A stretch of 64,000 bases of DNA from assembly GCF_000306785.1 (NCBI RefSeq), contig NC_017955.1, positions 4,340,001-4,404,000 on the forward strand, given 5' to 3'. Numbering within the stretch: position 1 is the stretch's first letter; every line of letters starts with the position of its first letter. A program made the position numbers and the translations under genes. Origin of the DNA: Modestobacter italicus. Its GTDB lineage: Bacteria > Actinomycetota > Actinomycetes > Mycobacteriales > Geodermatophilaceae. The notes beneath the pieces are model-generated. The model did not search any database, was not told the origin of the DNA, and saw nothing but the letters and a program-made list of their open reading frames with translations. Of this stretch, positions 1 to 14,690 are shown piece after piece.

Positions 1-3507
<3,507 letters not shown>

Positions 3508-3628
3508 GATTTGATCGCAGCTGAGACCGAGAGTTGGCACTCTCGTTCAATCAACCAAAGGAACCCAAGACCCGAACCACAAAGAAGTGGCCAGGCCAGG
3601 GGGTATTGATACTTGGCACTGACTTTCG

Positions 3629-3650
3629 GCACGCTGTTGAGTTCTCAAGG
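3629..3650 (-). promoter_or_regulatory. rRNA leader boxA-like/processing element
   Basis: On the minus strand, CCTTGAGAACTCAACAGC lies about 120 nt upstream of mature 16S. A related TTGAGAACT core recurs in the 16S-23S spacer. A core repeated in leader and spacer is what is seen for antitermination (boxA) and RNase III processing signals of actinobacterial rrn operons. The sequence repetition is observed; the function is by analogy. Confidence 0.6.
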
Positions 3651-3798
3651 AGCGGACGCGCGGGGAACCAGACCTTGGAAGGTCGTCGTCTCCGGCGGCT
3701 TGTCCCACGTTACGCCGTGCACGGCTCGCTGTCACACCCGGGGGTCTGACCTTGCGGCTCCCGGCCCTTTCGGCCCGGTCTCGCTCGGCGCAAAGAAG

Positions 3799-3827
3799 AA
3801 GTTACGCGGCCCTGCGGGGCTCGTCAA
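3799..3827 (-). promoter_or_regulatory. candidate rrn promoter
   Basis: On the minus strand, TTGACG (3822-3827) and TAACTT (3799-3804) are separated by 17 nt and lie about 290 nt upstream of mature 16S. Both hexamers fit the housekeeping sigma consensus, and the position is right for a stable-RNA promoter. The rest of the stretch 3508-3990 is rRNA leader and upstream sequence with no gene I can support. Additional promoters may exist that I did not recognise. Confidence 0.55.
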
Positions 3828-3990
3828 ACCCGAGGGGTCCGCGCGCGCCCCACTTTCGTCGCTGAGGTGCCCTTCGGAGCACGAAACCCCAGGTCGCGAG
3901 CCGTCGAGGCCTTCGATCCTGCGACCCAGCTCACGTGTCCAGGCGGTGTCGGGACGCCTCACCAGCCCCACGAGTCACAGCAGGAGGCCC

Positions 3991-5258
<1,268 letters not shown>

Positions 5259-6598
5259 GGTAGGGACCCACGACGGCCAGGCAGGTCGGCCGGGTGAGCA
5301 GGTCGGCGGCGACCGCGCGCACCTGCTCCTCGTCCACCGCGGCGAGCCGGTCGAGGACCTCGTGCACCGACAGGTACTCCCCGAAGGACAGCTCGCTCTT
5401 GCCGAGCCGGCTCATCCGGGACCCGGTGTCCTCCAGCCCCAGGACCAGGCCGCCCTTGAGCTGACCCACCGCGCGGGACACCTCCTCGGACGTCAGCCCC
5501 TCCGCGGCCACCGCACCGAGCTCGGCGCGGACCAACCGCAGCACCTCGGGCACGCGCTTGGGTGAGCACCCGGCGTAGACCGAGAAGCTGCCGGTCCCGG
5601 CGTAGTGGGTCAGGGACGACCCGACGCTGTAGACCAGGCCGCGCTTCTCCCGGATCTCCTGGAACAGCCGCGAGCTCATCCCCCCGCCGACCGCGGCGTC
5701 GAGGACCGCCGCGGCGTACCGGCGGTCGTCCAGGCGCCCCATCCCCAGGCTGCCCAGCAGCAGGTGGGTCTGCTCGGTACGCCGGTGGATCAGCCCGGTG
5801 GGCCGGGCGGGCGCGGTCAGGACCACGTCGTCGCCGAGCCGCAGCGGGTCCGGTCGCGCTCCTCCGGCGAGCCGGTCGCCGAAGGCCGCGGTCACCAGGT
5901 CCAGGACCTGGGCGTGGTCGACCCGGCCGGCGGCCGAGACGACGATCGAGGGCACGGCGTACCGCTCCCGGTACCAGCCGTCGACGTCGTCCCGGGTGAG
6001 GGACTCGATCGACTCCACCGTGCCCAGCACCGAACGCCCCAGCGGGGTGTCCCCGAAGAGGGTCTCGGCGTGCAGGTCGTGCACCGCGTCGGCGGGCTCG
6101 TCGTCGCGCATGGCGATCTCCTCGAGCACCACCGTGCGCTCGGACTCCAGGTCCGGTGCGGTGTTCAGCGCGTCGGTGACCAGGTCACCGAGCAGTTCCA
6201 CCGCGAGCGGCAGGTCGCTGGCGAGCACGTTCGCGTAGTAGCAGGTGTGCTCCTTGGCGGTGAAGGCGTTCATCTCACCGCCGACGGCGTCCATCGCGGT
6301 GGCGATCTCCAGTGCCGTGCGGCTGCGCGTCCCCTTGAAGAGCAGGTGCTCGAGGAAGTGCGAGGAACCGCCCAGCGCCGGGCTCTCGTCCCGGGAGCCG
6401 ACTCCGACCCAGATGCCCAGGGTCGCCGAGAGGACCCCCGGCATGGTCTCGGTGATGACGCGCAGGCCGCCGGGCAGCTCGGTGCGCTCCACGCGTCCGC
6501 CGAACTCGTCGACGTCGAGCACCTCAGTGGTACCGACCGAGGCCGGGGCGGGCGCCGCAGCGCCCACCCCGGCCCCGGTCAGGTGGTCCGTCCTCGTG

Positions 6599-8854
6599 TC
6601 ACGCCTCCGCGGGAGCCGCGGCCTCGGCCGGCGCCGCGTCGGTCGCTGCGGCGTCGCCCTCGACGACCGGCACCAGGCTGATCTTGCCCCGGGCGTCGAT
6701 GTCGGTGATCTCCACCTGCAGCTTGTCGCCGACGTTCGCGACGTCCTCGACCTTGGCGATCCGCTTGCCGTTGCCCAGCTTGCTGATGTGCACCAGGCCG
6801 TCGCGGCCCGGCAGCAGCGAGACGAAGGCACCGAAGGCCGTCGTCTTGACCACGGTGCCGAGGAACCGCTCGCCGACCTTGGGCAGCGTCGGGTTGGCGA
6901 TGGCGTTGATCCGGTCCACGGCCGCCTGGGCCGAGGGGCCGTCCGAGGCGCCGACGTAGATCGTGCCGTCGTCCTCGATGGTGATGTCGGCGCCGGTCTC
7001 GTCCTGGATCGCGTTGATCATCTGGCCCTTGGGGCCGATCACCGCGCCGATCTTGTCGACCGGGATGCGCACCGTGGTCACCCGCGGGGCGAAGGGGCTC
7101 ATCTCGTCCGGGCCGTCGATCGCCTCGAGCATGACGTCGAGGATGTGCAGCCGGGCCGCGCGGGCCTGGGTCAGCGCACCCGCGAGGACGTCGGAGGGGA
7201 TGCCGTCGAGCTTCGTGTCCAGCTGGAGGGCCGTGACGAAGTCCTTGGTGCCGGCGACCTTGAAGTCCATGTCACCGAAGGCGTCCTCGGCGCCGAGGAT
7301 GTCGGTCAGCGCGACGTACTCGGTCTTCCCGTCGACCTCGTCGGAGACCAGGCCCATGGCGATGCCGGCGACCGGCGCCTTCAGCGGCACACCGGCGTTG
7401 AGCAGCGCCAGCGTCGAGGCGCAGACCGAGCCCATCGAGGTGGAGCCGTTGGAGCCCAGCGCCTCGGAGACCTGGCGGATCGCGTAGGGGAACTCCTCGC
7501 GGTCCGGCAGCACCGGCAGCAGCGCCCGCTCGGCCAGCGCGCCGTGGCCGATCTCGCGGCGCTTGGGCGAGCCCACCCGACCGGTCTCACCGGTGGAGTA
7601 CGGCGGGAAGTTGTAGTTGTGCATGTAGCGCTTGCGCGTGATCGGGTTCAGCGTGTCCAGCTGCTGCTCCATGCGGAGCATGTTCAGCGTGGTGACGCCC
7701 ATGATCTGGGTCTCGCCGCGCTCGAACAGCGCCGAGCCGTGCACCCGCGGCAGGACCTCGACCTCGGCCGACAGCGGCCGGATGTCGGTGAGGCCGCGGC
7801 CGTCGATGCGGACCTTGTCGCGCAGGATGCGCTGCCGGACGACCTTCTTGGTGACGGCGCGGAAGGCCCCGGAGATCTCCTTCTCGCGGCCCTCGAACTG
7901 GCCGGCGAGGGCGGCCTTGACCTCGTCCTTGAGCGCGTCGGTGGCCTCCTCGCGCTCCTGCTTGCCGGCGATCGCCTGGGCGGCGGCGAGCTTCTCGGAG
8001 GCGTGGGCCTCGACCGCGGCGTAGACGTCGTCCTGGTAGTCCAGGAAGCGGGGGAAGTGCGCCTCGGGCTTGGCGGCCTTGCCGGCCAGCTCGGCCTGCG
8101 CCTGGCACAGCGCCTTGATGAACGGCTTGGCGGCCTCGAGGCCCTGGGCCACGACCTCCTCGGTCGGGGCGGTGGCCCCACCGGCGACGAGCTCGATGGT
8201 CTTCTCGGTGGCCTCGGCCTCGACCATCATGATCGCGACGTCGCCGTCGGGCAGGACCCGGCCGGCCACGACCATGTCGAAGACGGCGTCCTCGAGCTCG
8301 GCGTGGGTCGGGAAGCCGACCCACTGGCCGTTGATCAGGGCCACCCGGGTGCCGCCGACCGGGCCGGAGAACGGCAGGCCGGAGAGCTGGGTGGACGCCG
8401 ACGCGGCGTTGATCGCGAGCACGTCGTAGACGTGGTCGGGGTCCAGGGACAGCACGGTGATGACGACCTGGACCTCGTTGCGCAGGCCCTTGGCGAAGGT
8501 CGGGCGCAGCGGGCGGTCGATCAGCCGGCAGGTGAGGATCGCGTCCTCGGAGGGGCGGCCCTCGCGGCGGAAGAACGAGCCGGGGATCTTGCCGATGGCG
8601 TACATGCGCTCTTCGACGTCCACCGTCAGCGGGAAGAAGTCGAACTGGTCCTTGGGCTGGCGGCCGGCCGTGGTGGCCGACAGCAGCGTGGTGTCGCCCA
8701 TCGTGGCGACGACGGAACCGGCGGCCTGCTTGGCGAGGCGGCCGGTCTCGAAGGTGACGGTGCGGGAGCCGAGGGCCCCGTTGTCGATCACCGCGGAGGC
8801 GGTGAAGACGCCGTCCTCGGCGTCGAAGTCGGTCTCTGTCGTGGGTGCGGACAT
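6599..8854 (-). CDS. pnp: polynucleotide phosphorylase (also called guanosine pentaphosphate synthetase I)
   Basis: A 3'-to-5' phosphorolytic exoribonuclease and RNA-tailing enzyme, 751 aa. It has two RNase PH domains; the first holds [21 protein letters not shown]. These are followed by a KH domain ([20 protein letters not shown]) and an S1 domain ([20 protein letters not shown]). An Ala/Glu-rich tail ends the protein. The gene is downstream of rpsO as in most bacteria, separated by a 256-nt gap that holds the rpsO terminator hairpin and the pnp leader. The GGAC-type ribosome site precedes the ATG. Confidence 0.97.
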   Translation of the reverse strand: MSAPTTETDFDAEDGVFTASAVIDNGALGSRTVTFETGRLAKQAAGSVVATMGDTTLLSATTAGRQPKDQFDFFPLTVDVEERMYAIGKIPGSFFRREGRPSEDAILTCRLIDRPLRPTFAKGLRNEVQVVITVLSLDPDHVYDVLAINAASASTQLSGLPFSGPVGGTRVALINGQWVGFPTHAELEDAVFDMVVAGRVLPDGDVAIMMVEAEATEKTIELVAGGATAPTEEVVAQGLEAAKPFIKALCQAQAELAGKAAKPEAHFPRFLDYQDDVYAAVEAHASEKLAAAQAIAGKQEREEATDALKDEVKAALAGQFEGREKEISGAFRAVTKKVVRQRILRDKVRIDGRGLTDIRPLSAEVEVLPRVHGSALFERGETQIMGVTTLNMLRMEQQLDTLNPITRKRYMHNYNFPPYSTGETGRVGSPKRREIGHGALAERALLPVLPDREEFPYAIRQVSEALGSNGSTSMGSVCASTLALLNAGVPLKAPVAGIAMGLVSDEVDGKTEYVALTDILGAEDAFGDMDFKVAGTKDFVTALQLDTKLDGIPSDVLAGALTQARAARLHILDVMLEAIDGPDEMSPFAPRVTTVRIPVDKIGAVIGPKGQMINAIQDETGADITIEDDGTIYVGASDGPSAQAAVDRINAIANPTLPKVGERFLGTVVKTTAFGAFVSLLPGRDGLVHISKLGNGKRIAKVEDVANVGDKLQVEITDIDARGKISLVPVVEGDAAATDAAPAEAAAPAEA

Positions 8855-9067
8855 CGTGTCCTCTTCCTACGTCGCATACGGCGACGTCCTCTTCGCGGCT
8901 CTGCGCCGGCGGTGTCCGGGGCGACCGGTCTTCGATCGAAGCCCTCGGGTGTCGCGGGTTCCTGCTTCTCAGGCTCGCTGCGTCCCGGGGGCCACTACCG
9001 AGGACCGGCCCTCGCGGGGCGGCCGGCGTGGGGGCCGGTGGTCTCCTCCGGCGGGTGCCGGACGAGA

Positions 9068-9103
9068 GAGGGGACCGTCCCGGCGTGCCGGAGCGGTCCC
9101 CTC
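9068..9103 (-). terminator. hairpin downstream of rpsO
   Basis: A perfect 10-bp stem (9068-9077 with 9094-9103, GAGGGGACCG arm) encloses 16 nt that can pair further (CCGGC/GCCGG). It sits 7 nt after the rpsO stop and ahead of pnp. There is no U-tract. It could terminate rpsO transcripts or stabilise their 3' end. Confidence 0.7.
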
Positions 9104-9110
9104 GGTGGTG

Positions 9111-9380
9111 CTAGCGGCGCAGGCCGAGCCGCTCGATGAGCGAGCGGTACCGGTTGATGTCGGTCTTGGCCAGGTAGTTCAGCAGCCGCCGCCGGCGGCC
9201 GACCAGCAGGAGCAGGCCCCGCCGGCTGTGGTGGTCGTGCTTGTGCTGCTTGAGGTGCTCGGTCAGGTCGCTGATCCGTCGGGTCAGCATCGCGACCTGC
9301 ACCTCGGGGGAACCGGTGTCGTTCTCGACCGTCGCGTACTCGGTCATGATCTGCTTCTTCGTCGCGCTCTCCAGCGCCAT
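9111..9380 (-). CDS. rpsO: 30S ribosomal protein S15
   Basis: S15 binds the central domain of 16S rRNA and forms an intersubunit bridge. 89 aa, the normal length, with the family core [23 protein letters not shown] and [20 protein letters not shown]. The start is ATG 9380, preceded by a clear GGAGG; the frame is open upstream but the family begins here. It lies between ribF and pnp, the usual order. Confidence 0.97.
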   Translation of the reverse strand: MALESATKKQIMTEYATVENDTGSPEVQVAMLTRRISDLTEHLKQHKHDHHSRRGLLLLVGRRRRLLNYLAKTDINRYRSLIERLGLRR

Positions 9381-9516
9381 GGTGCCTCCAGGGCAGGTCA
9401 CGTGTGGCCCCCGGTCTGTGTCACGGGGGCAGCATGCACACACGTCGGTCTCCCGACGTCACTCCCCAGGTTACACACGCGGCCGCCAGGACCGTCCGGC
9501 TCTCCCCCGAGCGGGG

Positions 9517-10491
9517 TCAGGGCATCCCGAGGACGGCGCGGGTCCGGGCGACGTCGTCGCCCATGGCCACCAGCAGCTCCGGGACGCCGGAGAAGGTGAG
9601 CATCGGGCGCAGCCGCTCGACGAACTCCACGCCGACGTGCTCGCCGTAGAGGTCGCCCTCGAAGTCGAGCAGGTGCGCCTCCACGGTGCGCCGGGCCCCG
9701 GCGAACGTCGGGTTGCTGCCCACCGAGATGGCCGCCGGGTGGCTGCTGCGGCTGGCGCCGCGCAGGTCGCGCAGCACGAGCCGGCCGGCGTAGACCCCGT
9801 CGGCCGGGACGGCGGTGTGCGCCGGGCTCTCCACGTTCGCGGTCGGGTAGCCCAGCTCGCGGCCACGCCGGTCGCCGCGCACGACCACGCCGTCGACCCG
9901 GTGCGGACGGCCCAGCGCCAGCGCCGCGGAGGCCATGTCCCCGGCGGCCACGCAGGCGCGGATGTAGGTCGAGGAGATGGTGACCTCGCCGTCCCCGGAC
10001 AGGTCCGGCGCCGAGCCGACGACGGTGAGGTCGACGCCCTCGACGCCGAAGCCGAACCGGCGGCCGTCGGCGGCCAGCGTCTCCACGGTGCCGGCGGCCC
10101 GGTGGCCGTAGGTGAAGTTGCGGCCGACCACGACCTGGGTCGCGTACAGGTGCTCGACCAGCACGGTGTGGGTGAACTCCTCCGGGCTGAGCCGGCTGAA
10201 CTCCTGGGTGAACGGCAGCACGCACATGCCGTCGACGCCGAGGTCGGCGACCAGCTCGGCCTTGCGGTCGGCCGAGGTGAGGATCGCCGGGTGCGAGCCG
10301 GGCCGGACGACCTCCGAGGGGTGCGGGTCGAAGGTCATCAGCACCACCGGGCGCCCCAGCGCCCGGCCGCGGGCGACCGCGGTGCGGATCAGGTGCTGGT
10401 GCCCGCGGTGGACGCCGTCGTACATGCCGATGGTGACCACCGTGCGTCCCAGGTCCCGGGGGGTGTCCCCCAGCCCGCGCCAGCGCAGCAC
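9517..10491 (-). CDS. ribF: bifunctional riboflavin kinase / FAD synthetase
   Basis: Makes FMN from riboflavin and then FAD. 324 aa. The N-terminal nucleotidyltransferase domain has TIGMYDGVHRGHQHLI (the HxGH-like adenylyl-transfer site, near residues 20-35), and ISSTYIRACVAAGD. The C-terminal kinase domain has GYPTANVE and a VGSNPTFAG block. In most actinobacteria ribF directly follows truB. Here ilvE, an alpha/beta hydrolase, an ABM protein, larB and larE lie between them, which is a lineage-specific insertion into the usual truB-ribF-rpsO order. Confidence 0.96.
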   Translation of the reverse strand: MLRWRGLGDTPRDLGRTVVTIGMYDGVHRGHQHLIRTAVARGRALGRPVVLMTFDPHPSEVVRPGSHPAILTSADRKAELVADLGVDGMCVLPFTQEFSRLSPEEFTHTVLVEHLYATQVVVGRNFTYGHRAAGTVETLAADGRRFGFGVEGVDLTVVGSAPDLSGDGEVTISSTYIRACVAAGDMASAALALGRPHRVDGVVVRGDRRGRELGYPTANVESPAHTAVPADGVYAGRLVLRDLRGASRSSHPAAISVGSNPTFAGARRTVEAHLLDFEGDLYGEHVGVEFVERLRPMLTFSGVPELLVAMGDDVARTRAVLGMP

Positions 10492-10525
10492 GCCGCTCGT
10501 CTCCCCCGCTGCCCTGGTCGGCGGA

Positions 10526-11674
10526 TCAGGAGGCGGGCGCGACGCGGTGCAGCCAGCCGTGGGTGTCGGCCACCCGGCCGTGCTGGACGTCGAGCAGGTG
10601 CGCCCGCAGCTGCATGGTCAGCGGGCCCGGCTCGCCGTTGCCGACGGTGAAGTCGCCCGTGCGGGCCTTGACCTCCCCGACCGGCGTGATGACCGCCGCG
10701 GTGCCGCAGGCGAAGGTCTCGGTGACGGTGCCGTCGGCGACCCCGGCCCGCCACTCCTCGACGCTGAACTTCCGCTCGGTGACCCGGTGTCCCAGCTCGC
10801 GGGCCACGGTGATCAGCGACTCCCGGGTGATGCCCGGCAGCAGGGTGCCGGTGAGCTCTGGGGTGACGAGCTCGGCGTCGGCGCCGGAGCCGAGGACGAA
10901 GAACAGGTTCATCCCGCCCATCTCCTCGACGTAGCGCTTCTCCACCGCGTCGAGCCAGACGACCTGGTCGCAGCCGGCGGCGATCGCCTGTTCCTGGGCC
11001 AGCAGGCTGGCGGCGTAGTTGCCGGCGCACTTCACGTCGCCGGTGCCGCCGGGGGCGGCCCGGATGTAGTCCTCGGAGAGGTAGACCGACACCGGGTGCA
11101 CGCCGCGGGGGAAGTACGCACCGGCGGGGCTGGCGATGACGATGAACAGGTACTCGTGCGCGGGGCGGACCCCGAGGAACGGCTCGATCGCCAGCATGTA
11201 GGGCCGGATGTAGAGCGTCTGGTCCGGGCCGGTGGGCACCCAGTCCCGGTCGGCGTCGACGAGGGCGTCGACGGCGGTGATGAAAGCCTGGTCGGGCACC
11301 GCGGGCATGGCCAGCCGGGCGGCGCTGCGCGCGAAGCGGGCTGCGTTGGACTCCGGCCGGAAGGTGGCGACGCTGCCGTCGGGCTGGGCGTAGGCCTTGA
11401 GCCCCTCGAAGATCGACTGCGCGTAGTGCAGCGCGGCCGCGCTCGGGTCCATCTGCAGCGGGGCGTAGGGCGTCAGCCGGGCGTCGACCCAGCCCTCGCC
11501 GACCCGGTACCGGGCGATGAACATCGAGTCGGTGAAGTACCGGCCGAAGCCCGGGTCCTCCAGCTGCTGGGCGCGCTCGGTGGCGGAGCGGCGCGGCACG
11601 TCCTCCACGACCAGCGGCACGCCCTCGGTGAACTCCCGGGAGGAGGTACGGCTGGGGCTGAGCGTGTCGGTCAT
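10526..11674 (-). CDS. ilvE: branched-chain amino acid aminotransferase
   Basis: A PLP enzyme that transaminates the last step of Ile, Leu and Val synthesis and the first step of their breakdown. 382 aa. The PLP lysine lies in GDVKCAGNYAAS, and the EEMGGMNLFFV and FACGTAAVITPV blocks match the fold-IV BCAT family. The start is ATG 11674; the frame runs open a long way upstream (antisense to the hydrolase) but carries no BCAT sequence there. It ends 34 nt before ribF, so the two are probably co-transcribed. Confidence 0.95.
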   Translation of the reverse strand: MTDTLSPSRTSSREFTEGVPLVVEDVPRRSATERAQQLEDPGFGRYFTDSMFIARYRVGEGWVDARLTPYAPLQMDPSAAALHYAQSIFEGLKAYAQPDGSVATFRPESNAARFARSAARLAMPAVPDQAFITAVDALVDADRDWVPTGPDQTLYIRPYMLAIEPFLGVRPAHEYLFIVIASPAGAYFPRGVHPVSVYLSEDYIRAAPGGTGDVKCAGNYAASLLAQEQAIAAGCDQVVWLDAVEKRYVEEMGGMNLFFVLGSGADAELVTPELTGTLLPGITRESLITVARELGHRVTERKFSVEEWRAGVADGTVTETFACGTAAVITPVGEVKARTGDFTVGNGEPGPLTMQLRAHLLDVQHGRVADTHGWLHRVAPAS

Positions 11675-11827
11675 GGCTCCCACCTGCTGGGCTCGTGCTG
11701 GAGCGGTCGGCGGTCGTCCGGCCCGCACCGCCACCCTAGACCGGCACGTCGGCGACCCGGCACGAGCGGGGCGGTCCGCAGATCCGTGACCAGCCGCACA
11801 CCCCGGGCACCCACCTAGCCTGCGGGG

Positions 11828-12823
11828 ATGGAGCCCGACAGCAGCGAGCCGGCCGGCGCCGGGTGGGAGCCGGTGCGGTGGACCGGGCACGAGGTGCGCA
11901 CGGAGGTGCTGGTGCTGCACGGTCACCGGGTCTCCTGCCGGATCGGCGGGACGACGGGGCCGGTGCTGCTCCTGGTGCACGGCCTGCTCGGGTCCGGGGC
12001 GAGCTTCGGCCCGGCGCTGGACGAGCTGGCCCGCACCCACCGGGTGGTCGCCCCGGACCTGCTGGGCCACGGCGCCTCGGAGAAGCCCAGCGGTGACTAC
12101 AGCCTCGGGGCGCTGGCCACGCTCGCCCGCGACCTGCTCGTCGTCCTGGGCGTGGAGTCGGCCACCGTCGTCGGGCACAGCCTGGGCGGCGGGGTGGCGA
12201 TGCAGCTGGCCTACCAGTTCCCGGCCTCGGTCGAGCGGCTCGTGCTCGTCGACTCCGGCGGCCTGGGCCGGAACGTGAGCCCGGCGCTGCGGGCGGTCGC
12301 CCTGCCCGGCGCCGAGTGGGTGCTGCCCGCGGTGTTCAACCCCTACGCCGCCCGCGCGGCCGCGCGGCTGCTGCGCCCGCTGCAGCGGGTCACCCCGCCG
12401 GCGCTGGCGCAGGTCGTCGCGGGCCTGGCGACCCTGGCCGACGCGGAGGCGCGGACGGCGTTCGTGCTCACCGCGCGGTCGGTGATCGACGTCGGTGGCC
12501 AGCGGGTGAGCGCCACCGACCGGCTGTACCTGACCGCGGCGCTGCCGCTGCTGCTGGTGTGGGGCGGCCGGGACCCGGTCATCCCGGTGGCGCACGGCGA
12601 GGCGCTGCACGCGCAGCTGCCGGGCAGCCGGCTGGTGGTGTTCGACGGCGCCGGGCACTTCCCGCAGGTGGAGGACCCGGGCCGGTTCGCCGGCGTGGTC
12701 GGCGAGTTCGTGCGCACGACGACGGCGGCCGCCCCGGCCGCCCGCGACGCCGCCTGGGCGGCGGCGCTGCGGGCGGGCTCGGTTCAGCTGCCCTTGGGGG
12801 CGGCGGACTCCACGACGTCGTAG
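11828..12823 (+). CDS. alpha/beta-fold hydrolase
   Basis: A 331-aa soluble hydrolase with a complete catalytic triad: nucleophile elbow GHSLGG, Asp in LVWGGRDPVIP, and His in GAGHFPQVE. The oxyanion region LLLVHGLLGSG is near residue 50. The substrate cannot be read from sequence; it could be an esterase, an epoxide hydrolase-like enzyme or a C-C hydrolase. It is divergent from ilvE. A TAGCCT at 11816-11821 ends only 6 nt before the ATG and no ribosome-binding site is evident, so the mRNA may be leaderless. Its last 40 nt overlap the opposing ABM gene. Confidence 0.88.
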   Translation: MEPDSSEPAGAGWEPVRWTGHEVRTEVLVLHGHRVSCRIGGTTGPVLLLVHGLLGSGASFGPALDELARTHRVVAPDLLGHGASEKPSGDYSLGALATLARDLLVVLGVESATVVGHSLGGGVAMQLAYQFPASVERLVLVDSGGLGRNVSPALRAVALPGAEWVLPAVFNPYAARAAARLLRPLQRVTPPALAQVVAGLATLADAEARTAFVLTARSVIDVGGQRVSATDRLYLTAALPLLLVWGGRDPVIPVAHGEALHAQLPGSRLVVFDGAGHFPQVEDPGRFAGVVGEFVRTTTAAAPAARDAAWAAALRAGSVQLPLGAADSTTS

Positions 12824-13110
12824 CTCCACAGGTGGTTCTGCGACCGCTCGGCGGCCGGGGCGAGGGTGTCGCCACCGCCCTCGTGGGCCCGGTCGAAGTC
12901 CTGCCCGTTCTGCCAGGCCTGGTAGGCCTCCTCGTCCACCCAGCGGGTGTAGACGAGGTAGGAGTCGGTGCCCTCGACCGGGCGGAGCAGCTCGAACCAC
13001 TCGAAGCCCGGGGTGGTCTCCACGGCACCCGCCCGGCCTCGGAAGCGCTCCTCGAAGCGGGCGCGCTTGTCCTCCGGCACGGTCACGACGTTGATCTTCA
13101 CGACGCTCAT
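12784..13110 (-). CDS. antibiotic biosynthesis monooxygenase (ABM)-type protein, heme-degrading-like
   Basis: A 108-aa ferredoxin-like dimeric alpha-beta barrel protein. FEERFRGRAGAVETTPGFEWFELLRP and YLVYTRWVDEEAYQAW match the ABM/HmoB-IsdG superfamily; the residues NxxxxF...W...H needed for heme oxygenase activity are only partly recognisable (a His in FDRAHEGG). Activity is therefore uncertain. The start is ATG 13110. It is tail-to-tail with the alpha/beta hydrolase, overlapping it by 40 nt. It may be a small monooxygenase or a structural homologue without activity. Confidence 0.82.
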   Translation of the reverse strand: MSVVKINVVTVPEDKRARFEERFRGRAGAVETTPGFEWFELLRPVEGTDSYLVYTRWVDEEAYQAWQNGQDFDRAHEGGGDTLAPAAERSQNHLWSYDVVESAAPKGS

Positions 13111-13163
13111 GCCCGCATCCTGCCCAACTCCGGCGGGGCCGACACGGCGGGTGGGCGAGACTG

Positions 13164-13847
13164 GTGCCCGTGACCGACCAGCCGCGCACCGCCGACCTGG
13201 GCTACGCCCGGTTGGACGTGGACCGTGCCGCCCGCACCGGGACCCCCGAGGTGGTCTTCGCCGGCGGCAAGACCCCCGCCGAGACGGTCGGCTGCCTGGC
13301 CGGGCTGCTCGACGCCGGGCTGCCGCTGGCCTGCGCCACCCGCGTCGACCCGGAGACCGCCGCCGCGGTGCTCGACCGGTGGCCCGACGCGCACGTCGAC
13401 CCGGTGGCCCGGGTGGCCTGGGTGGGCACTCCCCCACCGCCGCTCGGCGAGGTGCTGGTGCTCACCGCCGGGACGTCGGACGGCGCGGTGGCCGCCGAGG
13501 TCGCCGCCACGCTGGCCGCCAGCGGGGTGGGCTGCCGGCGGGTGGACGACGTCGGGGTCGCCGGCGTGCACCGCGTGCTGGCGGTCGCGCCGGACCTCGC
13601 GGCGGCCGACGCGGTGGTCGTGGTGGCCGGCATGGACGGCGCGCTGCCCAGCGTCGTCGCCGGCCTGACCGACCGGCTGGTGGTCGCCGTCCCGACGTCG
13701 GTCGGCTACGGCGCCGCCTTCGAGGGGCTGGCAGCGCTGCTGACCATGCTCACCGCCTGCGCGCCGGGCGTGCTCGTCGTCAACATCGACAACGGGTTCG
13801 GCGCCGGCGTCGCCGCGGCCCGGATCGTGCGGTCGGCTCAGCGGTAG
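13164..13847 (+). CDS. larB: nickel pincer cofactor biosynthesis protein LarB (AIR carboxylase-like)
   Basis: LarB carboxylates and hydrolyses nicotinic acid adenine dinucleotide, the first step toward the nickel-pincer nucleotide of lactate racemase-type enzymes. 227 aa (or 225 from GTG 13170). The C-terminal half is PurE-like: VLVLTAGTSDGAVAAE, DDVGVAGVHRV, VVAGMDGALPSVVAGL and VPTSVGYGAAF. The N-terminal part, with PEVVFAGGKTPAE, is LarB-specific. It converges with larE, and the two 3' ends overlap by 10 nt. No larC or larA is visible in the window. Confidence 0.9.
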   Translation: MPVTDQPRTADLGYARLDVDRAARTGTPEVVFAGGKTPAETVGCLAGLLDAGLPLACATRVDPETAAAVLDRWPDAHVDPVARVAWVGTPPPPLGEVLVLTAGTSDGAVAAEVAATLAASGVGCRRVDDVGVAGVHRVLAVAPDLAAADAVVVVAGMDGALPSVVAGLTDRLVVAVPTSVGYGAAFEGLAALLTMLTACAPGVLVVNIDNGFGAGVAAARIVRSAQR

Positions 13848-14668
13848 CGGACGGGGTCGGGCAGCAGCTCGTTCATCGCCCCGGACCGGAAGCCGCGCGG
13901 GTCCAGCTCCACCCGGGCGAAGCCGTCGACGGCGGCCAGCAGCTCCGGTCCGACGGCGGGGACCAGGGCAGCGTCCACCTCGACCCGGGCGACGTCCTCG
14001 CCCATGTCCCGGACCCGGAGGTCCCGCACCGGCAGCCCGGCGGCGCCGAGCGCCTCCCGGAGCGCGCGCTCGGCCGCCTCCACCCGGGCCAGCCGGGCCG
14101 CGGAGACGGGCACCCCGTAGGCGATCCGGCTGGCCAGGCACGCGGCGGCCGGCTTGTCGGCCAGCGGCAGCTCCCAGCGGCGGGCGGCGGCCCGGACGTC
14201 GTCCTTGGTCATCCCGGCGCGGGCCAGCGGAGCCCACGCGCCGCGCTCGGCCGCGGCCCGGATGCCGGGGCGGAACCCGGCGCGCAGGTCGTCGGCGTTG
14301 GTGCCGGTGACGACGTCGGCGATGCCCAGCTCGGCGGCCAGCGGGGTGAGCACGTCGACCAGCTCGGCCTTGCAGAACGCGCAGCGGTCCCCCGCGTTGG
14401 CCACGTAGCCCGGGCGGGACAGCTCGTCGGTGGCCGGCTGCTCGTGCCGGACGCCCAGCCGCACCGCGAACTCGTGGGCAGCGGCGCGCTCGGTGGCCGG
14501 CAGGCTCGGCGAGACGGCGGTGGCGGCCACCACCCGGTCCGCGCCCAGCGCGCGCACCGCGGCGGCGAGCACGACGCCGGAGTCCACCCCGCCGGAGAAC
14601 GCGACCAGCACCCCCGGCACGGCGGACAGCTCGGCGTCCAGCACGGCGAGGCGATCGTCGAGGCTCAC
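13838..14668 (-). CDS. larE: ATP-dependent sulfur transferase LarE (nickel pincer cofactor biosynthesis)
   Basis: LarE adenylates the LarB product and installs sulfur. 276 aa from GTG 14668. The PP-loop SGGVDSG lies near residue 24. The cysteines are CAFC (CxxC) plus a third in AACLASRI. In the family, a single sacrificial cysteine marks the one-turnover enzyme, while three cysteines are associated with a [4Fe-4S] cluster form; this protein fits the three-cysteine type (inference). It lies 22 nt downstream of truB and overlaps the opposing larB by 10 nt. A longer frame upstream overlaps truB and was not used. Confidence 0.9.
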   Translation of the reverse strand: MSLDDRLAVLDAELSAVPGVLVAFSGGVDSGVVLAAAVRALGADRVVAATAVSPSLPATERAAAHEFAVRLGVRHEQPATDELSRPGYVANAGDRCAFCKAELVDVLTPLAAELGIADVVTGTNADDLRAGFRPGIRAAAERGAWAPLARAGMTKDDVRAAARRWELPLADKPAAACLASRIAYGVPVSAARLARVEAAERALREALGAAGLPVRDLRVRDMGEDVARVEVDAALVPAVGPELLAAVDGFARVELDPRGFRSGAMNELLPDPVRYR

Positions 14669-14690
14669 GGGGCCGAGGGTGCCACCCGGC

